Part shown: positions 1 to 8,376 of the stretch, piece by piece
Numbering within the stretch: the first letter of the stretch is position 1
Layout of the letters: the number at the start of each line of letters is the position of its first letter
NCBI GenBank assembly: GCA_963667715.1
Contig: OY763926.1
Span: forward strand, 3,410,001-3,474,000
Reading direction: 5' to 3'
Length of the DNA: 64,000 nt
Source of the DNA: JAFGDI01 sp963667715
Lineage (GTDB): Bacteria; Planctomycetota; Phycisphaerae; Sedimentisphaerales; SM23-30
Notes under the pieces: generated by a model
What the model saw: only the letters and a program-made list of their open reading frames with translations
The model's database searches: none
What the model was told of the DNA's origin: nothing
Position numbers and translations under genes: made by a program

Positions 1-1
1 C

Positions 2-2506
2 AGAAAACTCTTTGATCTCTATCGTATTTCTGCTGCAATCGGCAGTAAGGCTCAAAAGATCGAGCTGAAAAAACCTGAAGAGGATATGCCGGACAATGTT
101 TCAAATCGGGTAACAGATAAAGCGTCCGACTCTGCCTTTACCTCCGATGCTCTGGAGATAGCTTTCGTTGCTGACAGAGACATATGGGTTATGGACACCG
201 AGCTGAAAGAGCCGGTAAAAATATTCCAGACACCGAAAAAGGTAGAAAGCAACCTGATATTCAGCAGTGATAATGAGACTCTCTACTTCCTCTCTGATGA
301 TGGTATTGTCTCCAATATCTATACCGCTCAGCGTATTGAACCTGATAAATACTGGTGGCAAAATTCAGAATTTGCTATCACCCAGCTCACCTACGGTCAG
401 GAAAATATCGTGAGCTTCTCACTCTCACCTGACCAAAAGAATATCGCCTACGAAATAGCCGACCAGGGCCTCTGGATAGCTGATATTTCTGGCGAAAACT
501 CACGCAAGCTCATCAACAGCTGGGACTCAATGGACTACTCATGGTCTCCGAAGGCTACTTATATTGCTTATGTAGTTAATAATCAGGATTGCTTACGTGA
601 TGTGTGGATCACTCCTGTCGATAAATCGTTTGAGCCATACAATGTATCTCGCAATCCAAGAGATGACGGCACTCCGCGATTCTCACCTGACGGCAAGTAC
701 CTGGCATGGCTGGGAACCTCACTGGGCGATGAGGTAGATATTTTCTATGTACCGCTTCAGAAGGAAATAGCCGACGTTACCGAACGTGACCGCAAGCTGG
801 AAAAAGCGGTTAAACTTATGGAAGAAAAGCGTAAGAAAAAAGAAGAAAAGAAAACTGACGACAAAAAGGAGCAGCCGGAATCTGAAAAGGCTGAAGAAGC
901 TGCTGATAACCAAAGCTCAGACGCAGCAAATGATCAGGAGCAGGCAGCAGAAGAAACCACAGAGCAAAAGGAGCCAGGCGATATTATCGAGTTTGACGAC
1001 CTATACAAACGTGCGGTTAGAATAACAACCGCCGAGGCCGGAGAATCGTGCCTGCTCTGGATAAACGATAATAAACTGCTCTTCAACCAGCGTAAAAACT
1101 ATAATTCCAATTCATATACTATCGAGATACCAGAGAAGCTCTCAGCTGAAAAGTACTCCGATAACACTATTACCTGGACCAGCACATGGCTCAAAGATGT
1201 TCAAAAGATCGCATTCATGAGAAATGGCAAGCCAGCACTTCTCAACAATAGAGAATTGAATGAATATAACTTCAGCGTCAAAACCGAACTCGATCGTGAC
1301 AACTGGTATGAGCTGGGCTTTAAGACTGCCTGGCGTTATATGCGTGACAAATTCTACAGCAGCGAACTGCTGAAGAAAGCTAACTGGGATACTATGCTAG
1401 ATAAGTATCTCGATAAAGCGATCAACTCTCCTGACAATCAGACCTTTGGCCGGGTGATCAACCTCATGCTGGGTGAGCTAAACGCTTCTCATATGGGCTT
1501 TACCGCCGCTAATGATAATAACTGGCGTTCCGACGACAGATGGCATGAAAATACCGCTCACTTCGGTGCCCGCTATGACTATAGCTATAAAGGACCGGGG
1601 CTGAAGATTCGCGATATACTGCCGGATAGCCCGGCAGAGCTGTATCAGTCGCGACTCTACCCGAACGAGATCATCACCCATATAAACGGGGTTGAGATTA
1701 TGCCGGAAACTGATATTAATAAGCTCCTGACCGGCGATCTGGCCAGAGACTTCACACTCACCGTCAAAGATGTAAACGACCAGAGCAGAGAAGTAACTAT
1801 CAGACCGATCTCCTATGGTGCGATAAATTCTATGCTGAAAAAGCAGTGGATAAATACCTGTAAGGATATAGTCAAGAATAACTCTGACAATAAACTAGGG
1901 TATATATATGTTCAAAGAATGATGTGGGACGAGTTTGTCGACTTCGAAAAAGAGATCTTCGCCGAAGGTGAAGGCAAAGACGGCATGATCATCGATGTTC
2001 GCGGCAATGGAGGCGGATTCACTTCCGACCATATGCTCACTGTACTATGCCACCCTACCCACGCTCTGACAATACCTAGAAATGCCGAGCAGCCGGGCAC
2101 AAACTTCTACTGGCGCGACTACAGCACCTGGAATAAGCCGATCGTTGTCCTGTGTAATCAGAACAGCTTTAGTAATGCCGAGATCTTCAGCCATGCTATC
2201 AAGACTATCAAACGCGGCAAGCTTATCGGTGTTCCTACCGCCGGCGGTGTAATAGCAACCGGCAGCAGAAACGTGGTCGATCTGGGTAATGTCAGAATGC
2301 CGTTTATCGGCTGGTATCCGCTGAGTACCGAACTGGACATGGAACTTAACGGTGCCGTGCCAGACTACATCATCTGGCCAACTCCAGGCGATATGCCAGT
2401 TGGTATCGACGAACAGCTTGATAAAGCTATCGAAGTACTCAAAGAAGAAGTCGAAACAACCAAACAAGCCGACTACGGCACCCTAATCCCAGACTTCAAG
2501 CAGTAA
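2..2506 (+). CDS. Tricorn-type S41 protease, 5' truncated by window edge
   Basis: The reading frame is open from base 2, so the gene starts upstream and at least 834 C-terminal residues are visible. The order is WD40/TolB-like beta-propeller repeats, a highly charged Lys/Glu-rich linker (about bases 790-1000), a core region with a SHMG motif near base 1485, a PDZ-like segment (about 1560-1800) and a C-terminal S41 domain. The S41 domain has DVRGNGGG near 1995 and NSFSNAEIF near 2163, where the second Ser matches the tricorn nucleophile. Tricorn homologues degrade peptides downstream of larger proteases. The missing N-terminus prevents a call on signal peptide or localisation. The acidic/basic linker is longer than in archaeal tricorn and is probably disordered. 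Confidence 0.88.
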   Translation, partial: RKLFDLYRISAAIGSKAQKIELKKPEEDMPDNVSNRVTDKASDSAFTSDALEIAFVADRDIWVMDTELKEPVKIFQTPKKVESNLIFSSDNETLYFLSDDGIVSNIYTAQRIEPDKYWWQNSEFAITQLTYGQENIVSFSLSPDQKNIAYEIADQGLWIADISGENSRKLINSWDSMDYSWSPKATYIAYVVNNQDCLRDVWITPVDKSFEPYNVSRNPRDDGTPRFSPDGKYLAWLGTSLGDEVDIFYVPLQKEIADVTERDRKLEKAVKLMEEKRKKKEEKKTDDKKEQPESEKAEEAADNQSSDAANDQEQAAEETTEQKEPGDIIEFDDLYKRAVRITTAEAGESCLLWINDNKLLFNQRKNYNSNSYTIEIPEKLSAEKYSDNTITWTSTWLKDVQKIAFMRNGKPALLNNRELNEYNFSVKTELDRDNWYELGFKTAWRYMRDKFYSSELLKKANWDTMLDKYLDKAINSPDNQTFGRVINLMLGELNASHMGFTAANDNNWRSDDRWHENTAHFGARYDYSYKGPGLKIRDILPDSPAELYQSRLYPNEIITHINGVEIMPETDINKLLTGDLARDFTLTVKDVNDQSREVTIRPISYGAINSMLKKQWINTCKDIVKNNSDNKLGYIYVQRMMWDEFVDFEKEIFAEGEGKDGMIIDVRGNGGGFTSDHMLTVLCHPTHALTIPRNAEQPGTNFYWRDYSTWNKPIVVLCNQNSFSNAEIFSHAIKTIKRGKLIGVPTAGGVIATGSRNVVDLGNVRMPFIGWYPLSTELDMELNGAVPDYIIWPTPGDMPVGIDEQLDKAIEVLKEEVETTKQADYGTLIPDFKQ

Positions 2507-2535
2507 CTAGAATTATAATCCACTATTAATAACAC

Positions 2536-2571
2536 AAGGGGCAGTATCCAGACAGGTACTGCCCCTTTTAT
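2536..2571 (+). terminator. Rho-independent terminator after the tricorn gene
   Basis: An 11-bp perfect stem (AAGGGGCAGTA at 2536-2546 with its complement at 2557-2567) has a 10-nt loop and runs into TTTTA. It lies 30 bases after the stop codon. Confidence 0.85.
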
Positions 2572-2689
2572 ATTTTAAATTTCAATAGTAGTGTAATTGT
2601 AGTAAAGACTAAGGGATAAAAATCGCAGATATTAGCGTCACCAAATATTGCCAAAACGCAGGAAAGCACAAGGGAAAACATGCAAACAA

Positions 2690-2750
2690 GAAAAAACCCC
2701 ATTCCTGAGTCAAAATCTGTGATTTTAAGTCAAAAACAGGGTTCTTTTAG
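2690..2750 (-). terminator. Possible terminator downstream of tRNA-Thr
   Basis: Read on the minus strand just after the tRNA, AAGAACCCTG is followed by a small AAAATC-aca-GATTTT hairpin and then CAGGAATGGGG with a run of six T. The outer arms can pair only imperfectly, so this is a weak terminator call resting on position and the T run. Confidence 0.35.
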
Positions 2751-2753
2751 TAA

Positions 2754-2825
2754 GCCACCGGAGAGACTCGAACTCTCGACCATTGGTTTACAAAACCAAA
2801 GCTCTACCAACTGAGCTACAGTGGC
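2754..2825 (-). tRNA. tRNA-Thr (anticodon UGU)
   Basis: On the minus strand the sequence folds into a full cloverleaf. The acceptor stem is GCCACTG/CGGTGGC with one G-U pair. The D arm contains AGCTCAGTTGGTAGAGC. The anticodon stem TTGGT/ACCAA encloses the loop TTTGTAA, giving anticodon TGT, and the T arm carries GTTCGAGTC. The 3' CCA is not encoded. Confidence 0.96.
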
Positions 2826-2855
2826 ACCGCTTGTAAAACAAGCAATAGACGTGAT

Positions 2856-2883
2856 ATAATAGTGTTTTTTATTGTTTTGTCAA
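2856..2883 (-). promoter_or_regulatory. Sigma-70 type promoter of tRNA-Thr
   Basis: On the minus strand a perfect -35 TTGACA (2883-2878) is followed after 16 bases by the -10 TATTAT (2861-2856). Transcription would begin about 20-25 bases before the tRNA 5' end. This is one of the clearest consensus promoters in the window. Confidence 0.75.
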
Positions 2884-3003
2884 CCCTTTATGGTACACTT
2901 TTTTAACTTTTTTATTATTTTTTAATTCGATAAGTACTGACAGGGTTTATATTTCCGATACGAGCAACGTAAACGCCCTAGGCCAGGTGCAAACAAATGG
3001 ACT

Positions 3004-4221
3004 TTAGAGTGTATGATCGAGCAGTTCGCAGCCGATCTGGTCTGCTACCTGGCGAGCAACACTTCTGACTCGTTCAAGGTTAAAATAGCCGGCGAGGTAA
3101 ACCCTGCGGTCCTGATTGCTAATCATTACCAGGTTCATCTCATAAGCGGTGAAGAAATCGTCCATATATACCGGGCATATCTGTACCGCAGCGATGGTAT
3201 TATAGTTAACAGAAAGTTTCCTGGGACGTGGGCTTTTCAGGTCTATTATGCCATACTCGATACAGAGTCGCGTATTCTCCTTATCGAAGCTGACCGACTG
3301 GATATCATAGCCGGGATATATCCCCAGACCACCTACCAGGGCAAAGAGCAGGCATACAATAATAATAAAAGAAGATTCAAACCCGTTCTGATGAAAGGCG
3401 TGACAGGTAAGATGCCAGCCCAGCGGTACCAGTACCAGACCGATCGTTACGAGTATGATCCAAAGTGAAGTCTCAAAGTGGCTCCGCTGCAAGGTAAACC
3501 CGCTATCGATCTCAAAAGGAGTAAGGCTGCGAATACCCATAGCACTGCGATTGATAGAGCCCTTATAAATACGCATACGATGCTTCTCAAGCTGAAAGTC
3601 GGCCATAGTCCTGTCGTAACTGCCGAGAGTGCCTTCGAGCCCACAGCCGCGAATAACAGCGGCCAGAGAGTTCAGAGCCGGCAACAGCTGTTCCTTACAA
3701 TTAGCAGCGGCAACCAAAAGCACCCCTTCATTTTCCTGATTAGTAAGAGTAAGCATACAATCACCCTTAATAGTCAGTAATCGCGTGAAGCCTTTTCGGC
3801 GATTTAGCACCAGCGAAGCTTGTAGATTCTCCAGCGATAAAAAATACACAACAGAATAAAAGAAGAAACCATGTCGAATATAAATACCATGACCAAAGCC
3901 CGGCCAGGTAATAGTATCGCGTCTGAAAAAAAGTGCCAGCCCAATGAGAAAAAGAACTACTCCGACAGGTAAAAATACAGGCCACAGAGGCAAGTGACGT
4001 CCGCTCCCAAAACCCAACATCAATAACAGTTCAATAACCAGAGGAACAAGTCCGGCAAAAGCAAGAAACAAACCGGTATATCTGATATAACCGTCAGAAA
4101 CGATCATTATCTTATGATGGTCTATCTTAACAACCGGCCGCCCCATAATAAGGGAACGATAGCGACACTTTCTAACCAGCCGCTGCCATAATCGTTGTTT
4201 TGATATATCTTTGTTGCCCAT
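3004..4221 (-). CDS. Membrane protein of unknown function
   Basis: About 405 residues. The N-terminal third has two hydrophobic hairpin helices (roughly residues 50-70 and 80-100). A second pair lies near residues 255-320, separated and followed by soluble beta-rich stretches. The pattern resembles membrane proteins with bacterial PH-like domains, but no signature motif was recognised, so no function is given. The ATG at 4221 is preferred over an upstream TTG at 4233 because AAAGG lies just ahead of it, although the spacing is short. The gene is monocistronic and lies between tRNA-Thr and the polyamine operon. The far C-terminus (residues about 330-400) is soluble. Confidence 0.7.
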   Translation of the reverse strand: MGNKDISKQRLWQRLVRKCRYRSLIMGRPVVKIDHHKIMIVSDGYIRYTGLFLAFAGLVPLVIELLLMLGFGSGRHLPLWPVFLPVGVVLFLIGLALFFRRDTITWPGFGHGIYIRHGFFFYSVVYFLSLENLQASLVLNRRKGFTRLLTIKGDCMLTLTNQENEGVLLVAAANCKEQLLPALNSLAAVIRGCGLEGTLGSYDRTMADFQLEKHRMRIYKGSINRSAMGIRSLTPFEIDSGFTLQRSHFETSLWIILVTIGLVLVPLGWHLTCHAFHQNGFESSFIIIVCLLFALVGGLGIYPGYDIQSVSFDKENTRLCIEYGIIDLKSPRPRKLSVNYNTIAAVQICPVYMDDFFTAYEMNLVMISNQDRRVYLAGYFNLERVRSVARQVADQIGCELLDHTL

Positions 4222-4491
4222 ATGCCTTTGCAATACTGTATAGTAAAAAAGTCTTCAACCGCCCTCGCTACAGGAGCTATAGAAATAATACTAAATAAAT
4301 ACAAATGCGAAAGCCAGAAAAAAGTTCCAATAGAAGAGAACAGACCAAAGAGATAACAAAAAAACCCAAAGCTACAATACTACTCAGGTTTAAAAGTAGC
4401 AAAGCCGCAAGAACAACCTAGTTGGGGAAGGAGGGATGGCTGCTCTTAGACGGCTTTGCACAATGGGGTATGGTATGGGGTATATCCTTAA

Positions 4492-4935
4492 TTACTTTCT
4501 GGTTGTAAACCGAGAGATGCAATGCTGAGCGTTAAAATATTTAACGCTGAAGTCTTCTGCAAGCTTTGCGTCGAAAGTCTTACAAGAGAAGATATTCAGG
4601 TAGGCAGCACCAGTCCCCTCGGAAAAATGCCCAGTTATTGAGCTGGTCTCAATAAACTGCAGCAAACTGTAGCCTTTAGTGATCTCGCTGTTTTCACCAA
4701 AATATGGTGTGTGAGCAGGACCATAAGGTATCATATCAATAACCTTGCATAATTCAAGGCCAAAATTCTGAATTTTTTCTTCATTACTGATCGAGAACTC
4801 ATCGCACTCATACAGATCCAGCTGAAGTTCCCAACCGAAAACCTGTGTACGAGACTCCAGGAAGGTATTTACATCGGCAGAAGCTTCAAGATTTCCGCAA
4901 CATGATTTTTTTGTGTAAGTTGTAACTGTTTCCAT
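4492..4935 (-). CDS. SpeD-like pyruvoyl-dependent decarboxylase paralogue
   Basis: A 147-residue SpeD homologue, third gene of the polyamine operon. It begins one base after the speE stop codon, so translation is probably coupled. Aligned with the canonical SpeD encoded at 5793-6197, it keeps the three catalytic positions with identical spacing: Ser98 (pyruvoyl serine), His103 and Cys118. The residues that make the AdoMet pocket differ: the canonical HTWPE segment is HFSEG here, and the Glu before the cleavage serine is Thr. Known biology: some SpeD paralogues have become arginine or ornithine decarboxylases. Inference: this enzyme may supply agmatine or putrescine to the adjacent spermidine synthase, but it could also be a non-catalytic or AdoMet-specific partner. 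Confidence 0.75.
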   Translation of the reverse strand: METVTTYTKKSCCGNLEASADVNTFLESRTQVFGWELQLDLYECDEFSISNEEKIQNFGLELCKVIDMIPYGPAHTPYFGENSEITKGYSLLQFIETSSITGHFSEGTGAAYLNIFSCKTFDAKLAEDFSVKYFNAQHCISRFTTRK

Positions 4936-4936
4936 A

Positions 4937-5800
4937 TCAGACAACCCTCTCTTTGATATAACCGGGTAACTGTAAAGACCCAAAGTGTACGCCAGGATTA
5001 TAGTACTTGGTCACCCCCTCCAGATGACTAGCCCGGCGAGTAATTTCTGCAAGCTCGATGGCGTGAGGATCAGTGCCACGAGAACAAAGTAAACTGGAAA
5101 ATAAACCACCAATATACGTCGGTACACTAAAAGCGTAAGCTGACGGATATTCAAAAATAGAAGACACCAGTTTATAAGCCTCAGCCAATTCCGCAGGCTG
5201 GCCCCAGGTAGAGCCGCTCTGCCGAGACATGAAACCGTTCTCGGTCAGAATGTTTGCTATATTCTGGTAAAACTCAGATGTAAACAGAACCGTTGCCGGG
5301 CCTATTGGATCCGAAGAATCAACAATAACTACATCAAACTTCTTATCTGTATTCTTTACGTATTCTGCACCGTCAGCAATAACCAGTTCGCTGCGTGGGT
5401 CATCAAAAGCCCCATCGCTGATAGTAGGCAGATATTCTTTCGAGAAGTCAATTACACGCTGATCGATCTCAACCATAACTGCTTTCTCTACTGATGGGTG
5501 ACGCAGTACTTCACGCAGGATACCGCCATCACCACCACCGATGATCAATACATTTTTGGCATTGCCATGGCAGATAACAGGAACATGAGTCATCATTTCA
5601 TGGTAAACAAACTCATCCTTTTCAGTGGTCTGTACAACCCCGTCGAGCAGCAGCATTTTGCCATACATACGAGAGTTTACAAATCTCATGTTCTGAAATG
5701 GAGTTTCTTCGCCGTGAAGTTCGTCTATGATCTCATACCCGCCTGAAAACCCACAATCCCAGGTCTCTACAACCCATTTATTATTTTGCTGTTCAGACAT
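4937..5800 (-). CDS. speE: Spermidine synthase (polyamine aminopropyltransferase)
   Basis: 287 residues, the normal length for SpeE. It transfers the aminopropyl group of decarboxylated AdoMet to putrescine in the cytoplasm. Visible motifs are the N-terminal beta domain with VNSRMYGKMLLLDG, the nucleotide-binding GGGDGG (residues 88-93), the acidic VEID turn (110-113) and the active-site DSSDPIGP (161-168). Its ATG lies inside the last codons of the upstream speD, with an 8-base overlap, and its stop is one base from the downstream SpeD-like gene. The three genes therefore form one translationally coupled operon. The only uncertainty is the preferred amine acceptor. Confidence 0.95.
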   Translation of the reverse strand: MSEQQNNKWVVETWDCGFSGGYEIIDELHGEETPFQNMRFVNSRMYGKMLLLDGVVQTTEKDEFVYHEMMTHVPVICHGNAKNVLIIGGGDGGILREVLRHPSVEKAVMVEIDQRVIDFSKEYLPTISDGAFDDPRSELVIADGAEYVKNTDKKFDVVIVDSSDPIGPATVLFTSEFYQNIANILTENGFMSRQSGSTWGQPAELAEAYKLVSSIFEYPSAYAFSVPTYIGGLFSSLLCSRGTDPHAIELAEITRRASHLEGVTKYYNPGVHFGSLQLPGYIKERVV

Positions 5801-6197
5801 TGTTCAATATCCCCCTCTTCAATTCAGTAATGTTAAAACTTGCTGGATTGAAGCCGTCCTTGATCGCATTAATAGCACGCCAAGGATCTTTTGTGCCGCA
5901 AAGGAAGATATCAAGGGCCGCATATTCAAATTCCGGCCAGGTGTGAATACTGATGTGACTCTCGGAAAGCACTGCAACACCGGTTATGCCTCCACCGGTA
6001 AACTCGTGCATGTAGATGTGTAAAAGAGTTGCGTCACAATCCGCTACCGCCTGACGAAAAATATTTTCGATCTCAACGGCGCTACATAAGTTATCTGCTT
6101 TCCAAAGATCGACTATGAGGTGTACACCGGTGTAATTTACAAAACCGTTAGTACCAACATAATCTAAAGCAGGTGTTAAATTGACAGCTTGTTCCAA
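5793..6197 (-). CDS. speD: S-adenosylmethionine decarboxylase proenzyme
   Basis: 134 residues, typical of the short class 1b SpeD. The precursor self-cleaves before Ser80 in the motif LSESHISIHTWPE to give the pyruvoyl cofactor. His85 and Cys100 match the processing and proton-donor residues of the Thermotoga enzyme. The product, decarboxylated AdoMet, feeds SpeE encoded immediately downstream. The start is taken as TTG at 6197, because a stop codon lies in frame a short way upstream and GAGGG sits 10 bases before it. The ATG at 6204 is out of frame. No terminator separates it from speE. Confidence 0.94.
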   Translation of the reverse strand: MEQAVNLTPALDYVGTNGFVNYTGVHLIVDLWKADNLCSAVEIENIFRQAVADCDATLLHIYMHEFTGGGITGVAVLSESHISIHTWPEFEYAALDIFLCGTKDPWRAINAIKDGFNPASFNITELKRGILNNV

Positions 6198-6582
6198 TTC
6201 GCATAAACCCTCACTAGTAATCTATACAATTTATGTTTTTGTATAAGTGGTTAAAACAACTGCCGAGTCAGACACCCCTTGCCTGCTCATCACAACAACC
6301 TCTGTTGAGACGGATTATATTATCGCCAAATTCAAATCTGTCAAGATATATTTTATCTATAATTTGACCAAATAAACAAAATAGACCGCCTGACATATAG
6401 TGCAAATGGTAAACGCAGGACAAACCTCAAAAACAGAACACGAGAGAATTATATAAGAATATACCCCAGAAACATTTAACGCCCCACCAGTTAACCAGCT
6501 TCGTTTTGATAATAATTACCCGGAATACCATTTTTTTTTGGTAATCCGGGCAATTTATAGAATTATCGCACCTGCAATACAG
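6198..6582. other. Intergenic region upstream of the speD operon
   Basis: 385 bases, AT-rich, between speD and the AhpD-like gene, both on the minus strand. It should contain the speD promoter near its left end and the terminator-like hairpin listed separately. No coding sequence or recognisable riboswitch was seen. Confidence 0.5.
6515..6554 (-). terminator. Terminator-like hairpin after the AhpD-like gene
   Basis: A strong stem with one mismatch pairs ATTACCCGGAATACC (6515-6529) with GGTAATCCGGGCAAT (6540-6554) around a poly-T/A loop. It lies 29 bases downstream of the minus-strand stop. The downstream strand is AT-rich but has no pure T run, so termination is likely rather than certain. 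Confidence 0.55.
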
Positions 6583-6960
6583 TTATGGTGCTTTGATATC
6601 ATGATTCATACCGATCGAAGCATTAAACTTATTGAAAGCACTCATCGCAGCAGCAACCTCAATAGCTGCGGTAATTTCATCATCAGTAATACCTGCCTTC
6701 AGAGCCAGAGCCCGATGTGCATCAAGACAATAACCACAATTATTAACAGCACTTACAGCGATACAAATTAGCTCCTTGGTCTTTGGCTCCAAGCCAGCAC
6801 CAGCCTTCTCTGAAAGATTGAGGATCGCTTCAAGAAAGTCGCCATTACGCCCCATAGCCTGGAACACTTCCGGCAAACCGCCAAACGCTTTTTCAAGCTG
6901 ATTCTGGATCTTTACCGCTTTCTCGTCACCTGTTTTGTTATATAATTTTACGCTTGCCAT
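6583..6960 (-). CDS. AhpD-like carboxymuconolactone decarboxylase family protein
   Basis: 125 residues, all alpha-helical, with the AhpD core motif CGYCLDAH (Cys75, Cys78, His82). In AhpD-type proteins these cysteines form a redox-active disulphide that reduces peroxides or partner peroxiredoxins. The Glu and His proton-relay residues of the family appear to be present around residues 63-82. The start ATG is supported by AAGGAG about nine bases upstream. It is a single-gene unit with its own hairpin downstream, and no peroxiredoxin gene is adjacent. Family assignment is secure. Substrate is unknown, since the family also includes true gamma-carboxymuconolactone decarboxylases. Confidence 0.88.
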   Translation of the reverse strand: MASVKLYNKTGDEKAVKIQNQLEKAFGGLPEVFQAMGRNGDFLEAILNLSEKAGAGLEPKTKELICIAVSAVNNCGYCLDAHRALALKAGITDDEITAAIEVAAAMSAFNKFNASIGMNHDIKAP

Positions 6961-7153
6961 TATTAAAATCTCCTTAAATATTTTGTAACTAAATAATAAA
7001 TTACCCTTCCCGTTAATAACTTGATCTGTCGTATTCAGATCGAAACTAAAGAATTATATGTTTTTGATTGGAACAAAATCAAAACATATCTATAATTATT
7101 TACAAACATAACTAACCATCTATAAAACAAACACTTAGCTAATGAGGTATTAT

Positions 7154-7348
7154 ATGGATTGTAAAAAAGAAAAAAATCTGGAAAACTGCAACTGCTCTTA
7201 CGACGGATGTAATCGCAAAGGTGTCTGCTGTGACTGCTTACAATATCACCTCAAAAACCAGCAACTACCGGGCTGCTGCTTCCCGGATGAGGCCGAAAAA
7301 ACCTGGGACAGGAGCTTTAAGGCATTTGCCAAAGCCTGGAATCTATAA
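7154..7348 (+). CDS. Small cysteine-rich DUF6485-like protein
   Basis: 64 residues with eight Cys, spaced as CNCSYDGCNRKGVCCDCL then PGCCF. This pattern resembles the DUF6485 family of small bacterial proteins and suggests a zinc- or metal-binding knuckle. The ATG at 7154 is chosen over one at 7142 because TGAGG lies six bases before it. The function is unknown. The gene stands alone between the AhpD-like gene and an intergenic hairpin. Confidence 0.75.
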   Translation: MDCKKEKNLENCNCSYDGCNRKGVCCDCLQYHLKNQQLPGCCFPDEAEKTWDRSFKAFAKAWNL

Positions 7349-7667
7349 AAAACACAAAAACGAACACAACATAAACAACTGATAATAAATAAGATATGAA
7401 AAGTATCAGTTATTTATAATTATTTTAATATTTTTTGTGGGACTATTTTGAGACTCCGGCCACTATTATACTGAAGAGCGAGACACGCTGATAAAAAAGC
7501 TGTGACCCTCTGAAAAAAAAACTTAAACTAGCGCCTCAAGCCCAGTGAGTTTGAGAGTTCTTAAAAGGGAAAGAACAGACTCTTTTAAGACCCCTCGAAT
7601 CCAGGGCCTTTTTTTTGCGCAGAAATAACCAGCAAAATGAATTTTGGAATAGCTAGAGCAAGATAGG
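7349..7667. other. Intergenic region with a promoter-like element and structured 3' end
   Basis: 319 bases without a convincing reading frame. A TATTATACT box lies near 7470. A small AGCG-agaca-CGCT hairpin follows near 7478-7491, and the long terminator-like hairpin is listed separately. The layout is compatible with a small RNA of roughly 130-140 nt, but no known RNA family was recognised. Confidence 0.35.
7540..7616 (+). terminator. Long interrupted hairpin with T8 tract
   Basis: Three helices stack: GCCC/GGGC (7540-7543 with 7604-7607), TTTGAG/CTCGAA, and the perfect 9-bp TCTTAAAAG/CTTTTAAGA (7559-7567 with 7582-7590). Symmetric internal loops separate them and eight T follow directly. 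It acts plausibly as an intrinsic terminator and may be the 3' end of a small RNA. Confidence 0.6.
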
Positions 7668-8339
7668 TCAAAAAAGTCTATACAGCTCTGAGAGGCTTTC
7701 TATATACTTTTGGGGAACACCGTCCGGGTGAACTGGTTTATGGCCGTGAACCTGATCTGGGGTTCTGTAGCAGATGCTCTGCCAGCCGAGGGCATTGGGC
7801 CCGACAAAATCCTTCTTCTGATTATCACCAATATACACACACTCACTATGAGCAAAACCAAGCTTTTGGGCCATTAGCTCAAACGCCCTGCTTGATGGCT
7901 TCCAGTGTTTACGTCCAAGAGTCTCGGTAAAAATTACTTCTGTAAAAAACTTACCGATCCCAAGTGCATCAAGCTTGTTCTGCTGGCCGGGCATATAGCC
8001 GTCTGAGATGAGACCAAGAGTGTATTTACCAGAAAGATACCCCAGAAGCTCTGCAACTCCATCTGAAGGAGATATATTCGGCTGATGTTCACGGTACAGT
8101 GTAATAAGTTCACTAATAAGCTCTGGTGTTTCTGTAATATTTAACTTTGCCAGAACAGCATTGAAAACCTTTTCCTGCGGATCGTGCGAAAAGATATCCC
8201 AGAGCAGATCAAAAGCAACCTCTGAGCTTACCCCAAAAGCAGAAAGCCGCTGGGCAACTGCCCGATAGCCGCTGCGAATGTATTGCTGCTCCGGATAGAG
8301 CGTATCATCCATATCAAATATTATTGCTTTTATTGTCAT
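7668..8339 (-). CDS. HAD-IA family hydrolase
   Basis: 223 residues with all HAD motifs. The nucleophile loop is DMDDT (Asp9, general acid Asp11), motif II is SDG, motif III is a Lys near KPSSRAF, and motif IV is GDNQKKDF. A helical C1 cap lies between motifs I and II, as in small-molecule phosphatases. It is a cytosolic phosphatase of unknown substrate. It lies 37 bases downstream of a second HAD gene and is probably co-transcribed with it. The C-terminus is normal in length and no frameshift was seen. Confidence 0.85.
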   Translation of the reverse strand: MTIKAIIFDMDDTLYPEQQYIRSGYRAVAQRLSAFGVSSEVAFDLLWDIFSHDPQEKVFNAVLAKLNITETPELISELITLYREHQPNISPSDGVAELLGYLSGKYTLGLISDGYMPGQQNKLDALGIGKFFTEVIFTETLGRKHWKPSSRAFELMAQKLGFAHSECVYIGDNQKKDFVGPNALGWQSICYRTPDQVHGHKPVHPDGVPQKYIESLSELYRLF

Positions 8340-8376
8340 GATACTTATGCTAAATCAGCTCGGCTGTTTTGACAAA

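Noticed and set aside
3013..3468. Plus-strand frame of 151 codons opposite the membrane protein gene
   Set aside because: It lies wholly antisense to the 3004-4221 gene, has no ribosome binding site and no protein-like composition.
4446..4485. GGGGTATGGTATGGGGTATA direct repeats near the end of the polyamine operon
   Set aside because: Two and a half short copies only, with no spacer pattern, so neither CRISPR nor a clear element.
7585..7607. CTCGAATCCAGGG resembling a tRNA T-arm
   Set aside because: No cloverleaf can be built around it and the bases take part in the long hairpin with T8 tract.
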